Source of the DNA: Fimbriimonadaceae bacterium
Lineage (GTDB): Bacteria > Armatimonadota > Fimbriimonadia > Fimbriimonadales > Fimbriimonadaceae
Length of the DNA: 64,000 bases
Assembly (NCBI GenBank): GCA_019694835.1
Contig: JAIBBE010000207.1
Coordinates: 11,185 to 75,184 of the forward strand
Reading direction: 5' to 3'
The position numbers and the translations under genes are program-made. This document shows, piece after piece, positions 53,601 to 62,010 of this stretch. Numbering within the stretch: the first letter of the stretch is position 1; each line of letters begins with the position of its first letter. The notes under the pieces are model-generated. The model had not been told where the DNA came from. It saw only the letters and a list, made by a program, of their open reading frames with translations, and searched no databases.

Positions 53601-55340
53601 AAGCTCCATCTCGTGATAGCCCAACGTGATGAAGAGGTGATCCTGCTTGGGTCCGCGAGTGATGCATCCATCACCCAGCGCTGCTCCAACCAATTCCGCT
53701 AACTCGACGGGAATCGCCACATTACCGAATCCTGGCCGTTCGAGAATCACATGATCGTCAAGCGTTAGTTCAGCGGCTGGGACATCGCCGCGATTCGTGG
53801 TGAGAACGCGGTGGTCAGCGGTCAGCTTCAGACGATAACCCGACGCCGTCTTGAGTTCGAAGACCTCCTTCGTTCCCGTTTTCCAGACTTTGACGGCCTT
53901 GGCCGCGCGGCCATGCCCATTGATGACTTCCGGCTGCTCGCCGATGAGGTCTTGGATCCTTCGATAGCCGTTTGGGGTCGCGACGAGGGTGTCGCCGGTG
54001 ACGCACGGATTACTCGCGTTGATCCTGCCATCTTCCGGGCAGGTGTGCCAATCGTTGATCGTGGTGTCGTACTGGGTGCCGGGATCGGCGCAGGCCCAGG
54101 CCGCGTTGCAGATCTGGTCCCAGAGGTCGCGGGCTTTGAGCCGTTTGGTGACGGAGCCGTCGGTGCGAGCGGTGAGCTCCCAGTCGGCATCGTTCTCGAC
54201 GGCTTCGAGGAATTCGCGCGACACGCGCACCGAGTTGTTCGAGTTCTGGCCGGACACCGTCATGTAGGCCTCGCTCTCGTAACCGGTGTCGAAGGTGGGG
54301 AATTCGAGGGACGTGGCACCCTGCTGGGCAAGCTGGATCGCGCGCTGGATGTAGTTCGGCGAGATCAGCGCGATCTTGGCTTCGGCGATGGCGCGGCGAA
54401 GCGACGCGTTCTTACGCGGATTGAAGCGGTCTTCACCCTCGGCCTCACCAAGATGGCAAGCGCGGATGACGGCGTTCAGGTGCTTCTGGTTAAGCTGTGA
54501 TCCCGTCACGAGCGACGCGACTTTCTGCTCCTCAAGCACTTTCCAGTTCACGAACTGCTCGATGCTCGGGTGGTCGACGTCAAGGCAGACCATCTTGGCC
54601 GCGCGCCGGGTGGTGCCGCCCGACTTGATCGCGCCCGCGCTGCGGTCGCCGACACGGAGGAAGCTCATGAGGCCGCTCGATTTCCCGCCCCCGCTCAGTC
54701 GCTCGTTTTCGGCTCGGCACTTGCTGAAGTTCGTGCCGACGCCGGACCCATATTTGAAGATCCGCGCTTCGCGAGTCCACAGGTCCATGATCCCGCCCTC
54801 GTTGACGAGGTCGTCCTTGACCGAGAGGATGAAGCAAGCGTGGGGCTGAGGGTGCTGGTAGGCGTTCTCGCTGCGCTTCACTTCCTGCGTCTTAGGATCG
54901 ACATAGTAGTGCCCCTGCGGCGTGCCGGTGATGCCGTAGGCGAAGTGCAGGCCAGTGTTAAACCACTGCGGACTATTGGGTGCAGCAACCTGCTGGGCGA
55001 GCATGTGGCAAAGCTCGTCGTAGAAGGCCTGAGCATCGGCGGCGCTGTCGAAGTAGCCGTGTTCCTCGCCCCAATGCCGCCAGCATCCGGCAAGGCGGTG
55101 GAAAACTTGGCGGGAGTCGGTCTCTGCCTCCATGCCGTCGTCGCCGAGGCCAGCCTTGCGGAAGTACTTCTGGGCGAGAATGTCGGTCGCGACTTGCGAC
55201 CAATGCGAGGGCACCATGACGTTCTCCATCGCGAAGACGACCGACCCGTCCGGGTTCTTGATTTCGCTGCGACGCGGTTCGAAGGGGATCCCGTAGTAGG
55301 GGTCCTGGCCGGACTTGGTGTAAAAACGATCGATCTTCAT
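50664..55340 (-). CDS. nrdJ: B12-dependent (class II) ribonucleotide reductase with intein
   Basis: 1558 residues, of which 367 (residues 446-812) are an intein; the spliced enzyme is 1191. It reduces ribonucleotides to deoxyribonucleotides with adenosylcobalamin as radical source. N-terminal ATP-cone-free start '[21 protein letters not shown]'; substrate-binding and radical site '[15 protein letters not shown]', where the bar marks the intein; barrel motifs '[13 protein letters not shown]'; C-terminal '[20 protein letters not shown]' and 'CGSTSGC', the redox Cys tail. It is downstream of nrdR with a 48-base gap, so NrdR probably represses it. Starts ATG 55340. Confidence 0.97.
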   Translation of the reverse strand: MKIDRFYTKSGQDPYYGIPFEPRRSEIKNPDGSVVFAMENVMVPSHWSQVATDILAQKYFRKAGLGDDGMEAETDSRQVFHRLAGCWRHWGEEHGYFDSAADAQAFYDELCHMLAQQVAAPNSPQWFNTGLHFAYGITGTPQGHYYVDPKTQEVKRSENAYQHPQPHACFILSVKDDLVNEGGIMDLWTREARIFKYGSGVGTNFSKCRAENERLSGGGKSSGLMSFLRVGDRSAGAIKSGGTTRRAAKMVCLDVDHPSIEQFVNWKVLEEQKVASLVTGSQLNQKHLNAVIRACHLGEAEGEDRFNPRKNASLRRAIAEAKIALISPNYIQRAIQLAQQGATSLEFPTFDTGYESEAYMTVSGQNSNNSVRVSREFLEAVENDADWELTARTDGSVTKRLKARDLWDQICNAAWACADPGTQYDTTINDWHTCPEDGRINASNPCVTGDTLVATPNGYRRIQDLIGEQPEVINGHGRAAKAVKVWKTGTKEVFELKTASGYRLKLTADHRVLTTNRGDVPAAELTLDDHVILERPGFGNVAIPVELAELVGAALGDGCITRGPKQDHLFITLGYHEMELAERMRTNLERMKENFAGGDARATRPTDIYVTPTSLRVGTSVKTLLDNLDSWATLDEGSAKKRFTDRVFELDAESQAAILRALYTTDGTVADYGDKSQYVSLDSTSKELLSQVQLLLLGFGIKSKLYENRRALSQQTTLMPDNQGGEKEHDVQQMHSLRVSKSSRFVFEREIGFLPESDKAKKLSDLNRRVSGYQDHLYDAVASVTPCGIEDVYDLTEPESSHFVANGIVVHNCSEYMFLDDTACNLASINLIKFYDPRTGAFDLEGYKHAIRLWTIVLEISVLMAQFPSKEIARLSYEFRTLGLGYANLGALLMQMAIPYDSPQGSAIAGALTAILGGESYATSAEMSRELGPFPGYAKNRDHMLRVIRNHRRAAYNAKADQYEKLSVVPMGIDPDECPVEMLKSAREAWDRANDLGEAHGFRNAQVTVLAPTGTIGLIMDCDTTGIEPDFALVKFKKLAGGGYFKIINQSIPVALSQLGYHSEQIEDIVAYCVGRKTLVGAPAINHESLTAKGFTAEAIQKLEKALENAFDIAFVFNKFTLGEDFCREYLGFTDEQLNDWSFSMLDALGFSKAEISAANDFVCGTMTVEGAPHLKLEHYPVFDCANKCGRIGKRYIEAEGHIRMMAAAQPFLSGAISKTINLPGHATIEDIDRCYMMSWKLGLKANALYRDGSKLSQPLNSSSDDAAAAILEASLDQSDPTDLSDASDPIKQAAQKLVYRYIAKRRTMPGRRRGYTQKARVGGHKVYLRTGEYDDGTLGEIFIDMHREGAAFRSLMNCFAIAISLGLQYGVPLEEFVEAFVFTRFEPNGSVQGHDNIKMSTSVIDYIFRELALAYLDRTDLVQVKPEDLRSDTVGAPVQPGLDFEDEEEASDLTGPVPGVATEPHDSRGYRANGHGAVVEVAEDTPDYTPTERGLQSAPGSGDFSPRASGSALAEKVREARLKGYEGDPCGECGAFTLVRNGVCLKCNSCGSTSGCS
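52905..54005 (-). other. Intein with LAGLIDADG homing endonuclease inside nrdJ
   Basis: Block A '[17 protein letters not shown]' begins at the Cys codon 54003-54005; block B '[16 protein letters not shown]'; LAGLIDADG-type motifs '[11 protein letters not shown]' and '[11 protein letters not shown]'; block F '[16 protein letters not shown]'; block G 'IVVHN' ends at Asn 52905-52907, followed by the C-extein Cys. The join regenerates NPCSE, the loop holding the thiyl-radical Cys, a site known for RNR inteins. Both splice residues look intact, so splicing should work. Confidence 0.92.
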
Positions 55341-55388
55341 GTTTCCTTCCTTCCTTGGCGCGCAAAGCTCCCGAGCCTCGGCTCGCGC

Positions 55389-55871
55389 CTAGCTTCGCGC
55401 AGATGCTGTGTTATCCGTCTCCAGCAATCGCACGGTCTCAATCATCTCACGGAAATCCGCCAGTGTCTCGAACTCGCGATACACGCTCGCGAATCGGACG
55501 TAGGCGACGGTGTCTAGGCGCATCAGGTGCGCCATGATTCTCTCTCCAATTTCAACCGAGGCGATTTCCGCCTCGCACAGGTCAAAAAGCTCTCGCTCGA
55601 CCTGACAGACCGCCTCTTGCAGCGCCTCGATGGGCACGGGCCGCTTGCGGCAGGCGATGAGCATGCTTCGAAGCGCCTTCTCACCGTTGAATTCCTCGCG
55701 CGTGCCGTCTCGTTTGATGACGAAAAGGCGCGGCTTTTCCGGTTCTTCGAACGTCGTGAATCTTCGGTCGCACTGTACACATTCACGTCGTCGACGAATG
55801 CAGTCGCCCTCTCGACCAGGTCGGGATTCGAGCACTCTTTGCTCCGGGCAACCACAGTAGGGGCACTTCAA
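55389..55871 (-). CDS. nrdR: Transcriptional repressor NrdR
   Basis: 160 residues from a TTG at 55871, with AAGGA 9 bases upstream. Zinc ribbon 'MKCPYCGCPEQRVLESRP' and 'RRRECVQCDRRFTTFE' (Cys3, 6, 31, 34) joins an ATP-cone domain (~45-140, 'VIKRDGTREEFNGEKA', 'RIMAHLMRLDTVAYVRFASVY'). NrdR senses dATP/ATP and represses ribonucleotide reductase genes. Upstream lies a palindrome that could be its own operator; the nrdJ gene follows. Confidence 0.97.
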   Translation of the reverse strand: MKCPYCGCPEQRVLESRPGREGDCIRRRRECVQCDRRFTTFEEPEKPRLFVIKRDGTREEFNGEKALRSMLIACRKRPVPIEALQEAVCQVERELFDLCEAEIASVEIGERIMAHLMRLDTVAYVRFASVYREFETLADFREMIETVRLLETDNTASARS

Positions 55872-55885
55872 AGTAGAATTCCTTC

Positions 55886-55904
55886 TGCCACATATCTTGT
55901 GGCA
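55886..55904. promoter_or_regulatory. NrdR-box-like palindrome
   Basis: TGCCACATATCTTGTGGCA: perfect 7-base arms around TATCT. The core resembles the NrdR box pattern (ACACTATATATAGTGT-like). It covers the predicted transcription start of nrdR. Only one clear box is visible; NrdR normally binds two. Confidence 0.55.
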
Positions 55905-55909
55905 CCTCC

Positions 55910-55938
55910 ATGATACACCACCACGGGTAGCGTGTCAA
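55910..55938 (-). promoter_or_regulatory. Sigma70-type promoter of the nrdR-nrdJ operon
   Basis: Minus strand: TTGACA (55933-55938), 17-base spacer, TATCAT (55910-55915); predicted start near 55903, inside the NrdR-like palindrome. Confidence 0.72.
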
Positions 55939-56097
55939 GTCTGTTTCGACCAATTTTCGGGCGCACGTTATTCCCTGCCTTGTCCACTGGTTTTCCACTT
56001 GCTTGAGAATCTGGCACAGTGGCTTGTCCAGCCTGGACGCAGAAGCCCTCCCCCTGTCTTGGCCGGATCCGTTTAGTGGCGTGTGTTATAGTTGTGT

Positions 56098-57219
56098 ATG
56101 AAACTCACAACTGGCGACCGACTTCAGATCGTAGCTCTAGGCTTCCTCGGCGCCGCAGTTTTCTCGGTGGTGACCCACGCAGTCCCGGCCGTTGCGCAAA
56201 TGACCAAGGGCCTTGTTCAACTCCAGATGAGTTCACCTGGAACGCCGCAGTCGGGCCACGTCAACGTGAGCGGGACAGTCATCGGGGGGCAATTCCAGGG
56301 GAGCGGCGTCACGCTAACCAACCTCAATGCCAGCAGCTTGGCGCAAGGAACGGTTGCCGACGCACGGCTTTCTCCTAATGTGGCAACGCTGAGCGGTGCT
56401 CAGTCATTCAACGGCGTGAAAACATTTGGTGGCGGATTCGTCCTGCCCAGTGGCGCTGCGCCGGGCAAGGTAATGACCAGCGATGGAGCCGGCAACGCAA
56501 CTTGGCAAAATGCGACAGGATTCACGCTTCCCTACGTGGGTTCGATCAACACCCCAGCAGCGGCCATTGACGTAACCAACCAGAGCACCCAGATCTACAG
56601 CTCCGCAATCACCGCTCGCACCAATGCGCCGACGGGTTATGCGCTAATCGCCAAGTCAACGAACGCCTCAGCAAACCAAGCTGCAATCCAAGGTGAATGT
56701 GCGGGAGACCTTGGTGCAGGCATCCTCGGCATCGGCTATTCGACCACCGGTGCCAACTTCGGCGCATGGTTCGGCACCGCAAGCCCCAACGGCGCCGGAG
56801 TACACGCCGAGAACCTCGCATCGACCTCAAAAGCTGAACTCGCCGGTCCGAAGGGCGGAGCCTGGACTAATGGTCATTACAAGAAAACCTTCACTGGAGG
56901 CTCGAACGTAAACATCACGCCAATCGCGTTCGGGACCGTCGATGGTACGGGAGCCATTCTCAGCGCAGGATCAGGCAATTGGACGTCCGTGCTCAGCGGT
57001 CCAGGCACTTTTGAGATATCAGTAAATGGTGAGCCACTCGCCGCCGAAACGACCCAGTTTATTGCCACAAGCCAGAGCGGTCTGGGTGATTACTCCATCA
57101 ACTGTCGCTTTTCCTTCGGGAATGCGCTCGTGTATGTTCGAGACACCTACGACCACGCATACGCCAATGGCAAGTTCATGTTTGTCATCTACAAAGCGCA
57201 GCCTTCGGAAAGCAATTGA
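56098..57219 (+). CDS. Exported fibre-like protein of unknown function
   Basis: 373 residues from the ATG at 56098. Signal/anchor about 9-36 (RLQIVALGFLGAAVFSVVTH). Then phage tail-fibre-like short motifs 'GVTLTNLNASSLAQGTVADA', 'GAQSFNGVKTFGG', 'APGKVMTSDGAGNATWQ', and a C-terminal beta domain. TATAGT (56087-56092) sits so close to the ATG that a leaderless message is possible. Probably a secreted surface protein; no phage gene neighbours. Confidence 0.68.
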   Translation: MKLTTGDRLQIVALGFLGAAVFSVVTHAVPAVAQMTKGLVQLQMSSPGTPQSGHVNVSGTVIGGQFQGSGVTLTNLNASSLAQGTVADARLSPNVATLSGAQSFNGVKTFGGGFVLPSGAAPGKVMTSDGAGNATWQNATGFTLPYVGSINTPAAAIDVTNQSTQIYSSAITARTNAPTGYALIAKSTNASANQAAIQGECAGDLGAGILGIGYSTTGANFGAWFGTASPNGAGVHAENLASTSKAELAGPKGGAWTNGHYKKTFTGGSNVNITPIAFGTVDGTGAILSAGSGNWTSVLSGPGTFEISVNGEPLAAETTQFIATSQSGLGDYSINCRFSFGNALVYVRDTYDHAYANGKFMFVIYKAQPSESN

Positions 57220-57290
57220 GGCCGACCCGCGTTGGCTGCAGCCCTTGTCGGAGGCTCAATAGACGTTAGGACAAGCCAATAATCCTGTTG

Positions 57291-57818
57291 ATGGACCGGT
57301 GGGAGCAGTACCTCTTTGAGACTCATTCCGAGGAGACCCTGCGCTCGTGGGCGCGAAGGCTCCAGTTCTTCCGGTTCATCCGCGCCCATGGCGGCCACGC
57401 GAACGATGGCGATTCGCTCGAGGTTGCCTTTCGCTATCACACCCTCAGGGAGCTCGAACGGATGTTGGCGATGCTGGACGTATTGCTTGAGCGGTATAAG
57501 GCATGTCCGCCCCAGCCAGAGCCTGGCGTCTCGTATCCGATGGAGGATTTCGAGAGATTCCCCTCGCTGATTCCCGGAACGAATTGGGTTCGCCAGCCGG
57601 GACACACGGTGGTTGGAGGGCACTCCGTCTTCATCTGGTGCGAACGCGATCGCGTCACGATGTCGCTCTTTGAGGGGTATGAGGTCACCGAGGCAAACGT
57701 GGTCGCTGCCGAAGCGATTGAGAAGATGCTCGCGAACGTGACCCTTGAACGCATCGACCCTCCGCGCGACTCCCGGAACACCATTTGTCCAAAGTACTTT
57801 CCTGACTACTTCGCGTGA
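57291..57818 (+). CDS. Protein of unknown function
   Basis: 175 residues, no family recognised. Start ATG at 57291 (a TTG just before is less likely). Charged helical N-terminal half (DRWEQYLFETHSEETLRSWA ... YHTLRELERMLAMLDVLLER) and a mixed C-terminal half with 'HSVFIWCERDRVTMSLFEGY'. No signal peptide; likely cytoplasmic. It is 20 bases before the YcxB-like gene. Confidence 0.62.
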   Translation: MDRWEQYLFETHSEETLRSWARRLQFFRFIRAHGGHANDGDSLEVAFRYHTLRELERMLAMLDVLLERYKACPPQPEPGVSYPMEDFERFPSLIPGTNWVRQPGHTVVGGHSVFIWCERDRVTMSLFEGYEVTEANVVAAEAIEKMLANVTLERIDPPRDSRNTICPKYFPDYFA

Positions 57819-57838
57819 GCCCGGTCTAAGATGGAGTA

Positions 57839-58342
57839 ATGGAGGGGCCTGTCAGCATCACTTGGGAGCCAACCGCCGCCGATATTCGGCAGGCGGTTAA
57901 CTACCAGTTCTCAAGGATCCTGGTTCGCTTCGTCGTGATCCTTCCTCTCGTTTCGGGAGCGGGTTTTGTCTTCTATCTCGTTTTGGCAGGTGAATCCTAT
58001 CGAGGGGGCATCGTGTTCGGCTGCGCACTTGTCTACCTGCTCGTTTGCGCCCTGTTGCCCGAACTAGTCGTTCGTCGGATCATGGCTGGTGCAGGCGCCA
58101 ACACTTCCCGAACGGAAATATTCAGCGATGCCGGCATCGAAATCATGGCGCGAGGCCAGGTGTTCAACTTGCCCTGGTCAGCCATTACATCGGCCGAGGA
58201 TCGTGCCAGCCACTTTCTGCTTGTTCAACCCGGCTTCCCACTCCCCGTGCCAAAACGAGCCTTCGAGGATGCGAAGCAAGAAGAACACTTCCGTGAACTC
58301 CTCGTTCGTCAGGGGTTGCTTGTGCCCAAAAGGTCAAAGTGA
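57839..58342 (+). CDS. YcxB-like membrane protein
   Basis: 167 residues: two membrane segments (~30-50 'FVVILPLVSGAGFVFYLVLA', ~55-75) then a soluble C-terminal domain with 'AGIEIMARGQVFNLPWSAITSAED', the pattern of YcxB-like proteins (TerB/DUF-type PH-like fold). Function unknown. Probably cotranscribed with 57291-57818. Confidence 0.72.
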   Translation: MEGPVSITWEPTAADIRQAVNYQFSRILVRFVVILPLVSGAGFVFYLVLAGESYRGGIVFGCALVYLLVCALLPELVVRRIMAGAGANTSRTEIFSDAGIEIMARGQVFNLPWSAITSAEDRASHFLLVQPGFPLPVPKRAFEDAKQEEHFRELLVRQGLLVPKRSK

Positions 58343-58438
58343 CCCGCAGATGGCAGAACCGGGGTGCACAATTTCATCACCCCGGCCACCCAATCAGGTC
58401 ATCACCAACTGCCTCACACCTTGAAATCGGCTGGCGAA

Positions 58439-59203
58439 TCAACCCACGGTCCGCGACGCGAAGTGGCGAAGCACGCGATCCAGAGCGTCGTAATCGACGG
58501 TGGGTCGTGGAGGCAAGGTGACCCGCCCGAGCGAGTCCAGACCTTGCTCGATGAACGGATGAAGGACGGGATCACGGGGCTCCACTCCTCTTTCCGTTCC
58601 TGACCGCTTCTCAACCAGAAGACGATCAACCGCTGTTCTCACGGCTGGATCATCGATCATCGAATCCACCAGTTGTGGGAACTCGATGGGTGGCCAGGCT
58701 TGGTGCCCCTCGATGTACTGTGCCGAGAGGAGGGTCCGGAGGGCGTAAAGGTATTTCTTGGACGAAACTGTTTCGCCGCGCAGGTACTTGTCGTAAGTGC
58801 CGACCGTCATGCTGCTGTAGTGATGCAGGCCAGCCTGAAGTGACAGAATCGCCGGTTCGAGCCCACGAATGGCATCCATGAACTCCTCGTCGACGCGATA
58901 CTGAATCGGTGAGCGCAGCCACTCTAACATGCTGGGGTTCGACTTCTGAAAGAGAAGTAGTGCCTTCCGGAGGTCCCAACCCGCAAGGTCGAGATCACCC
59001 GGCAGCATCTCTTCAATCACATCCCTGGTCTGGCTTACCGTCACATAGCCTGCGAGAGGGCGGACGTAGATGAAGCGAACGTCCCAGTCCGAGTCGGCGC
59101 TGGCAAATCCCCAGGCGCGGCTGCCTGACTCGATCGCGAAGAGAACGGAAACGCCGTATTCGCGCTCGATTCGGGAGAGTTCTGACAGGATCTGATCGCG
59201 CAT
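58439..59203 (-). CDS. RlaP/YcgL-type nucleotidyltransferase
   Basis: 254 residues from the ATG at 59203. The reading frame stays open upstream through the tRNA gene, which rules out earlier starts. N-terminal minimal nucleotidyltransferase: 'FAIESGSRAWGFASADSDWD' gives the G-S and D-x-D catalytic set (~28-45). C-terminal helical region to ~254 as in COG3541-like proteins. Families of this group add or remove nucleotides on RNA or 2'-3' ends, but the substrate is unknown. It lies 20 bases downstream of tRNA-Gln and may be cotranscribed with it. Confidence 0.82.
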   Translation of the reverse strand: MRDQILSELSRIEREYGVSVLFAIESGSRAWGFASADSDWDVRFIYVRPLAGYVTVSQTRDVIEEMLPGDLDLAGWDLRKALLLFQKSNPSMLEWLRSPIQYRVDEEFMDAIRGLEPAILSLQAGLHHYSSMTVGTYDKYLRGETVSSKKYLYALRTLLSAQYIEGHQAWPPIEFPQLVDSMIDDPAVRTAVDRLLVEKRSGTERGVEPRDPVLHPFIEQGLDSLGRVTLPPRPTVDYDALDRVLRHFASRTVG

Positions 59204-59223
59204 TGCGATGAGCCAACTTGGAG

Positions 59224-59297
59224 TGGCTGGCGGACTAGGATTCGAACCTAGACGTACGGCACCAAAAACCGTTGTCCTGCCATTAGACGATCCGCCA
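59224..59297 (-). tRNA. tRNA-Gln (anticodon UUG)
   Basis: Complete cloverleaf on the minus strand with encoded CCA (59224-59226): acceptor TGGCGGA/TCCGCCA, D arm around GTCTAATGGCAGGAC, anticodon arm ACGGT-TTTTGGT-GCCGT with anticodon TTG, T arm CTAGG-TTCGAAT-CCTAG. 74 bases with CCA. A TATACT -10 box (59308-59313) lies 10 bases upstream; the -35 region is poor. Confidence 0.95.
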
Positions 59298-59343
59298 GCG
59301 TCCGCACAGTATACCGACGCTCGCATGAGGCCTTCTGGGTCGC

Positions 59344-60279
59344 GTGGCCCAGGAGGTAGAGTCTGGGAAACTCGACATGGAGAGCGAACGATCCCGACTT
59401 CGGCGACAGGCGCTGCGCGAGCCGATCACGACGGTCGGGCTGGTCATGCTGGGCATCGTCTCGATCGGGATCGCCAACCCCATTCCTTTCCTCGCCGGCC
59501 TCGTGGCGCAAGGGATGTTCGTCGGCCTCGCGCCCCACGCCAAGTGGTATCGAGAGCGCATCGCAATCCAGGCGGAGAAAGTGCGACAGCTGGAGCGGCA
59601 GGCGCTCAGGGCTCACGTCCTGCCTCGCCTGGACGCCATCGACCACAACCGCTACATCCTCCTCGAACAAAGACGTGACGCGATCGCGACTTACTCCACC
59701 GGACGCGAGGGCTATGAGGATGTGGTCGGCAAACTCAATGACCTGCTCGATCAGTTCCTCCGGTTCGCGGCACAGCGCGACGACTACGGCGACTATCTCT
59801 GCGACCTCCTCGACGGACTGAAGCCGCCCCAGGTTCAGCCTCGTCGAAGCCGTTTCGTTAACCCGATGACCAAGGGCATTTCGGACGAATGGATCAAGGA
59901 ATCGGTCGAAAAGCTCTGCCAGGCATACGATGTCGAGATGACTGACCTTTTGGCCAAACTCTCCGAGGCGGAAGAGGAGAACTTGCATAACCGGGCCCTC
60001 TTCGAGATGCGCGTGGACGTGCTCGCCAAGCGACGAGGCCACGTCGATGCCCTCGGTGAGATTCTCGTGAACTTGAGCCACCAACTCCACCTGTTGGAGG
60101 ACACCTTCGGCCTGATCAGCGACGAACAACGCGCCCGCTCACCGGAGCAGGTGTTAGCAGAAATCGACGACGTGGTGACTCAGAGCGACACCCTCTCCCA
60201 GCGACTTTCCGACATAACCCTTGCTCCTGTCGAGTTCGATGACGCTGAGGAGCCCCATCTTCGTCAAGGACAAGGCTAA
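59344..60279 (+). CDS. Membrane-associated coiled-coil protein of unknown function
   Basis: 311 residues from the GTG at 59344 (an ATG at 59377 is equally possible; AGGAGGT lies between them but at poor spacing for either). Hydrophobic segment(s) at ~28-66 (EPITTVGLVMLGIVSIGIAN ... AGLVAQGMFVGLAPHA) followed by long charged helices (~70-311). It could be a membrane-anchored scaffold. Its 3' end overlaps the pth gene by 4 bases on the opposite strand. Confidence 0.65.
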   Translation: MAQEVESGKLDMESERSRLRRQALREPITTVGLVMLGIVSIGIANPIPFLAGLVAQGMFVGLAPHAKWYRERIAIQAEKVRQLERQALRAHVLPRLDAIDHNRYILLEQRRDAIATYSTGREGYEDVVGKLNDLLDQFLRFAAQRDDYGDYLCDLLDGLKPPQVQPRRSRFVNPMTKGISDEWIKESVEKLCQAYDVEMTDLLAKLSEAEEENLHNRALFEMRVDVLAKRRGHVDALGEILVNLSHQLHLLEDTFGLISDEQRARSPEQVLAEIDDVVTQSDTLSQRLSDITLAPVEFDDAEEPHLRQGQG

Positions 60280-60905
60280 CTGGGTTCATCCCCTTTGGCA
60301 TCGCCTCGACTGGAGGTGTTCACGTAGCTGGCGGCTTTCTCGATTCCATCAGTCAGCCAGATTTCGCAGCCTTTCTCCGCGAGATCGAGGGCTTCTTCGA
60401 TGGCCTTTCTTTCATCGGGTCGAAATCGATTCAGCACGTGATCAATCGTGTCGGGCCCGCCTTTCCCGATCCCGATGCGGATGCGCGGATATTCGTGAGT
60501 CCCGAGCGAGGCGATCAGCGAGCGGTGCCCGTTATGCCCGCCCGGCCCGCCCTTGGGTTTCATGCGTACCCGCGCGAGGGGCAAATCAAGCTCGTCGGCG
60601 ACTACCAAGATCGACCCTGGCTTGATCCCGTACGCTTTGGCAATGGTCGACACCGCCTGCCCACTCAGGTTCATGTAGGTGAGCGGTTTGACCAGCAGCA
60701 CCGATTTGCCCTCGACAGTCCCTTGCCCATACACGGCTCGATGCTTGCGAATATCAACGCGGACCTGGTGTTTTTTGGCCAATTGGTCAATTAGGTCGAA
60801 TCCGACGTTGTGGCGGGTGCCTGCGTATTCGGGTCCCGGGTTGCCCAGTCCCACGATCATTGCTTCCGGCGGGATGGTCGGCGGAACCGCTTTTCTTCGA
60901 AACAT
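60276..60905 (-). CDS. pth: Peptidyl-tRNA hydrolase
   Basis: 209 residues from the ATG at 60905; M16 (MIVGLGNPGP...) is the usual family start. It releases peptide from stalled peptidyl-tRNA. 'GLGNPGPEYAGTRHNVGF' with Asn and His of the active site, 'VVADELDLPLARVRMKPKGG' with the conserved Asp, and 'GGHNGHRSL'. C-terminal tail is a little long and Ser/Arg-rich. Confidence 0.95.
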   Translation of the reverse strand: MFRRKAVPPTIPPEAMIVGLGNPGPEYAGTRHNVGFDLIDQLAKKHQVRVDIRKHRAVYGQGTVEGKSVLLVKPLTYMNLSGQAVSTIAKAYGIKPGSILVVADELDLPLARVRMKPKGGPGGHNGHRSLIASLGTHEYPRIRIGIGKGGPDTIDHVLNRFRPDERKAIEEALDLAEKGCEIWLTDGIEKAASYVNTSSRGDAKGDEPS

Positions 60906-60915
60906 GGCCCCCTCC

Positions 60916-62010
60916 CTAACCCTCCCCCACCGGAGTGGGAGAGGGGACTCGGCAGAGTCGATTGAGCGTCGCTTCCATGATGGGCCCGGTCTGGGCGGAG
61001 ACCGTGTACACGAGAGCCTCGCGATAGAGCCTTTGGGCCGGATGGCGGATGCTGTTGGCGGCACCCGATGACGCCGTGATGGCGGCGTGGGCACACCGGA
61101 CGGCAAGCTCGATCGCCCAGGCTCTTAGCTTCAGCTTCTCTTCCGTGGTCTCGTCACCGCTCAGTCGCTGGGCTTCCGCCATTGCGGTTCGACAGTCGGT
61201 CAGCTCAGCATCGAGTGCCTGCCATGCCGTCAAAATGAAATCGGCTTGCTTCTTTTCGTAGGCCTCTAACACTACGTCGAGCCCGCCACGCGCGCAGCCG
61301 AGAGCGAAGAATCCTTGCAGCGTGATGTTGATCTGGTCGTTCGTGTGAATCCATCGAGGGGGACGCGTGAACGCGACTTTCTCTGAAGCCATGAACCAAT
61401 TGGTGAAATCACAGGTCACGGTCTGCGCCGACTCCATCGCCGCCAGTTTCATCGGCTCGCTGATCCGAATCCCGTCTTGCTCGGCCAAGGGAACGACGCC
61501 GAACACGGCTTCGCCGCTCTCCAGTGCCGCTCCAATCAAAAACTCCGGATAAAACCCCAACCCGGTCACCCATGGCACATGCCCATTGAGGAAGTAGCCA
61601 CCCTCTACCGGCGTTGCCCGCATGATGGGATCACCCGCGCGGCGAAGCTGGCTAAACCCGATCCCGACCAGTCGCTCACCGTTCGCCATCTTCGGTAGGT
61701 ACTCCTGTTTGAGCACCTCGTTGTCCGACTTCGAGACCAGCGAGACCGCGCTCTGGTGCTGCGTCTGCAGAAACGCGAGCGACCCGCTCACCCTGGCAAC
61801 GGCTTCCTGGAACCAGCGAAACGACGCCTCATCGACATTCGGGCCGCCGTAAGCGAGCGGTCGCTTGAGAGCCATGAGTCCGCGCTCGCACATTCCATCG
61901 AGGGCCTCACCCAAGGCGGCGGGGTCCAGGTCGATATCCGATGCACGCGGCCGCACCACGTCGTGCAGATACGCTTGAGCCTCTCGGACGACGGGATGAA
62001 CTTCGGTCAT
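60916..62010 (-). CDS. Acyl-CoA dehydrogenase-like protein
   Basis: 364 residues. Acyl-CoA dehydrogenase fold: N-terminal helical domain, beta domain with 'GIGFSQLRRAGDPIMRATPV' and 'FLNGHVPWVTG', C-terminal helices with 'GFFALGCARGGLDVVLEAYE'. It should bind FAD and oxidise an acyl-CoA or related thioester; the catalytic Glu cannot be placed with confidence and substrate is unknown. The last residues (SPTPVGEG) are encoded by an inserted hairpin repeat. The start ATG overlaps the stop of the 5'-nucleotidase gene (ATGA). Confidence 0.85.
   Translation of the reverse strand: MTEVHPVVREAQAYLHDVVRPRASDIDLDPAALGEALDGMCERGLMALKRPLAYGGPNVDEASFRWFQEAVARVSGSLAFLQTQHQSAVSLVSKSDNEVLKQEYLPKMANGERLVGIGFSQLRRAGDPIMRATPVEGGYFLNGHVPWVTGLGFYPEFLIGAALESGEAVFGVVPLAEQDGIRISEPMKLAAMESAQTVTCDFTNWFMASEKVAFTRPPRWIHTNDQINITLQGFFALGCARGGLDVVLEAYEKKQADFILTAWQALDAELTDCRTAMAEAQRLSGDETTEEKLKLRAWAIELAVRCAHAAITASSGAANSIRHPAQRLYREALVYTVSAQTGPIMEATLNRLCRVPSPTPVGEG
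60921..60944. repeat. CCTCCCCCAC/GTGGGAGAGG hairpin repeat at gene end
   Basis: Stem CCTCCCCCAC (60921-60930)/GTGGGAGAGG (60935-60944), 9 of 10 pairs, loop CGGA. It is inside the 3' end of the acyl-CoA dehydrogenase-like gene, where it supplies its last codons. Confidence 0.6.

Noticed and set aside
59204..59326. N-terminal extension of the RlaP-like protein
   Set aside because: It would run through the tRNA-Gln gene.
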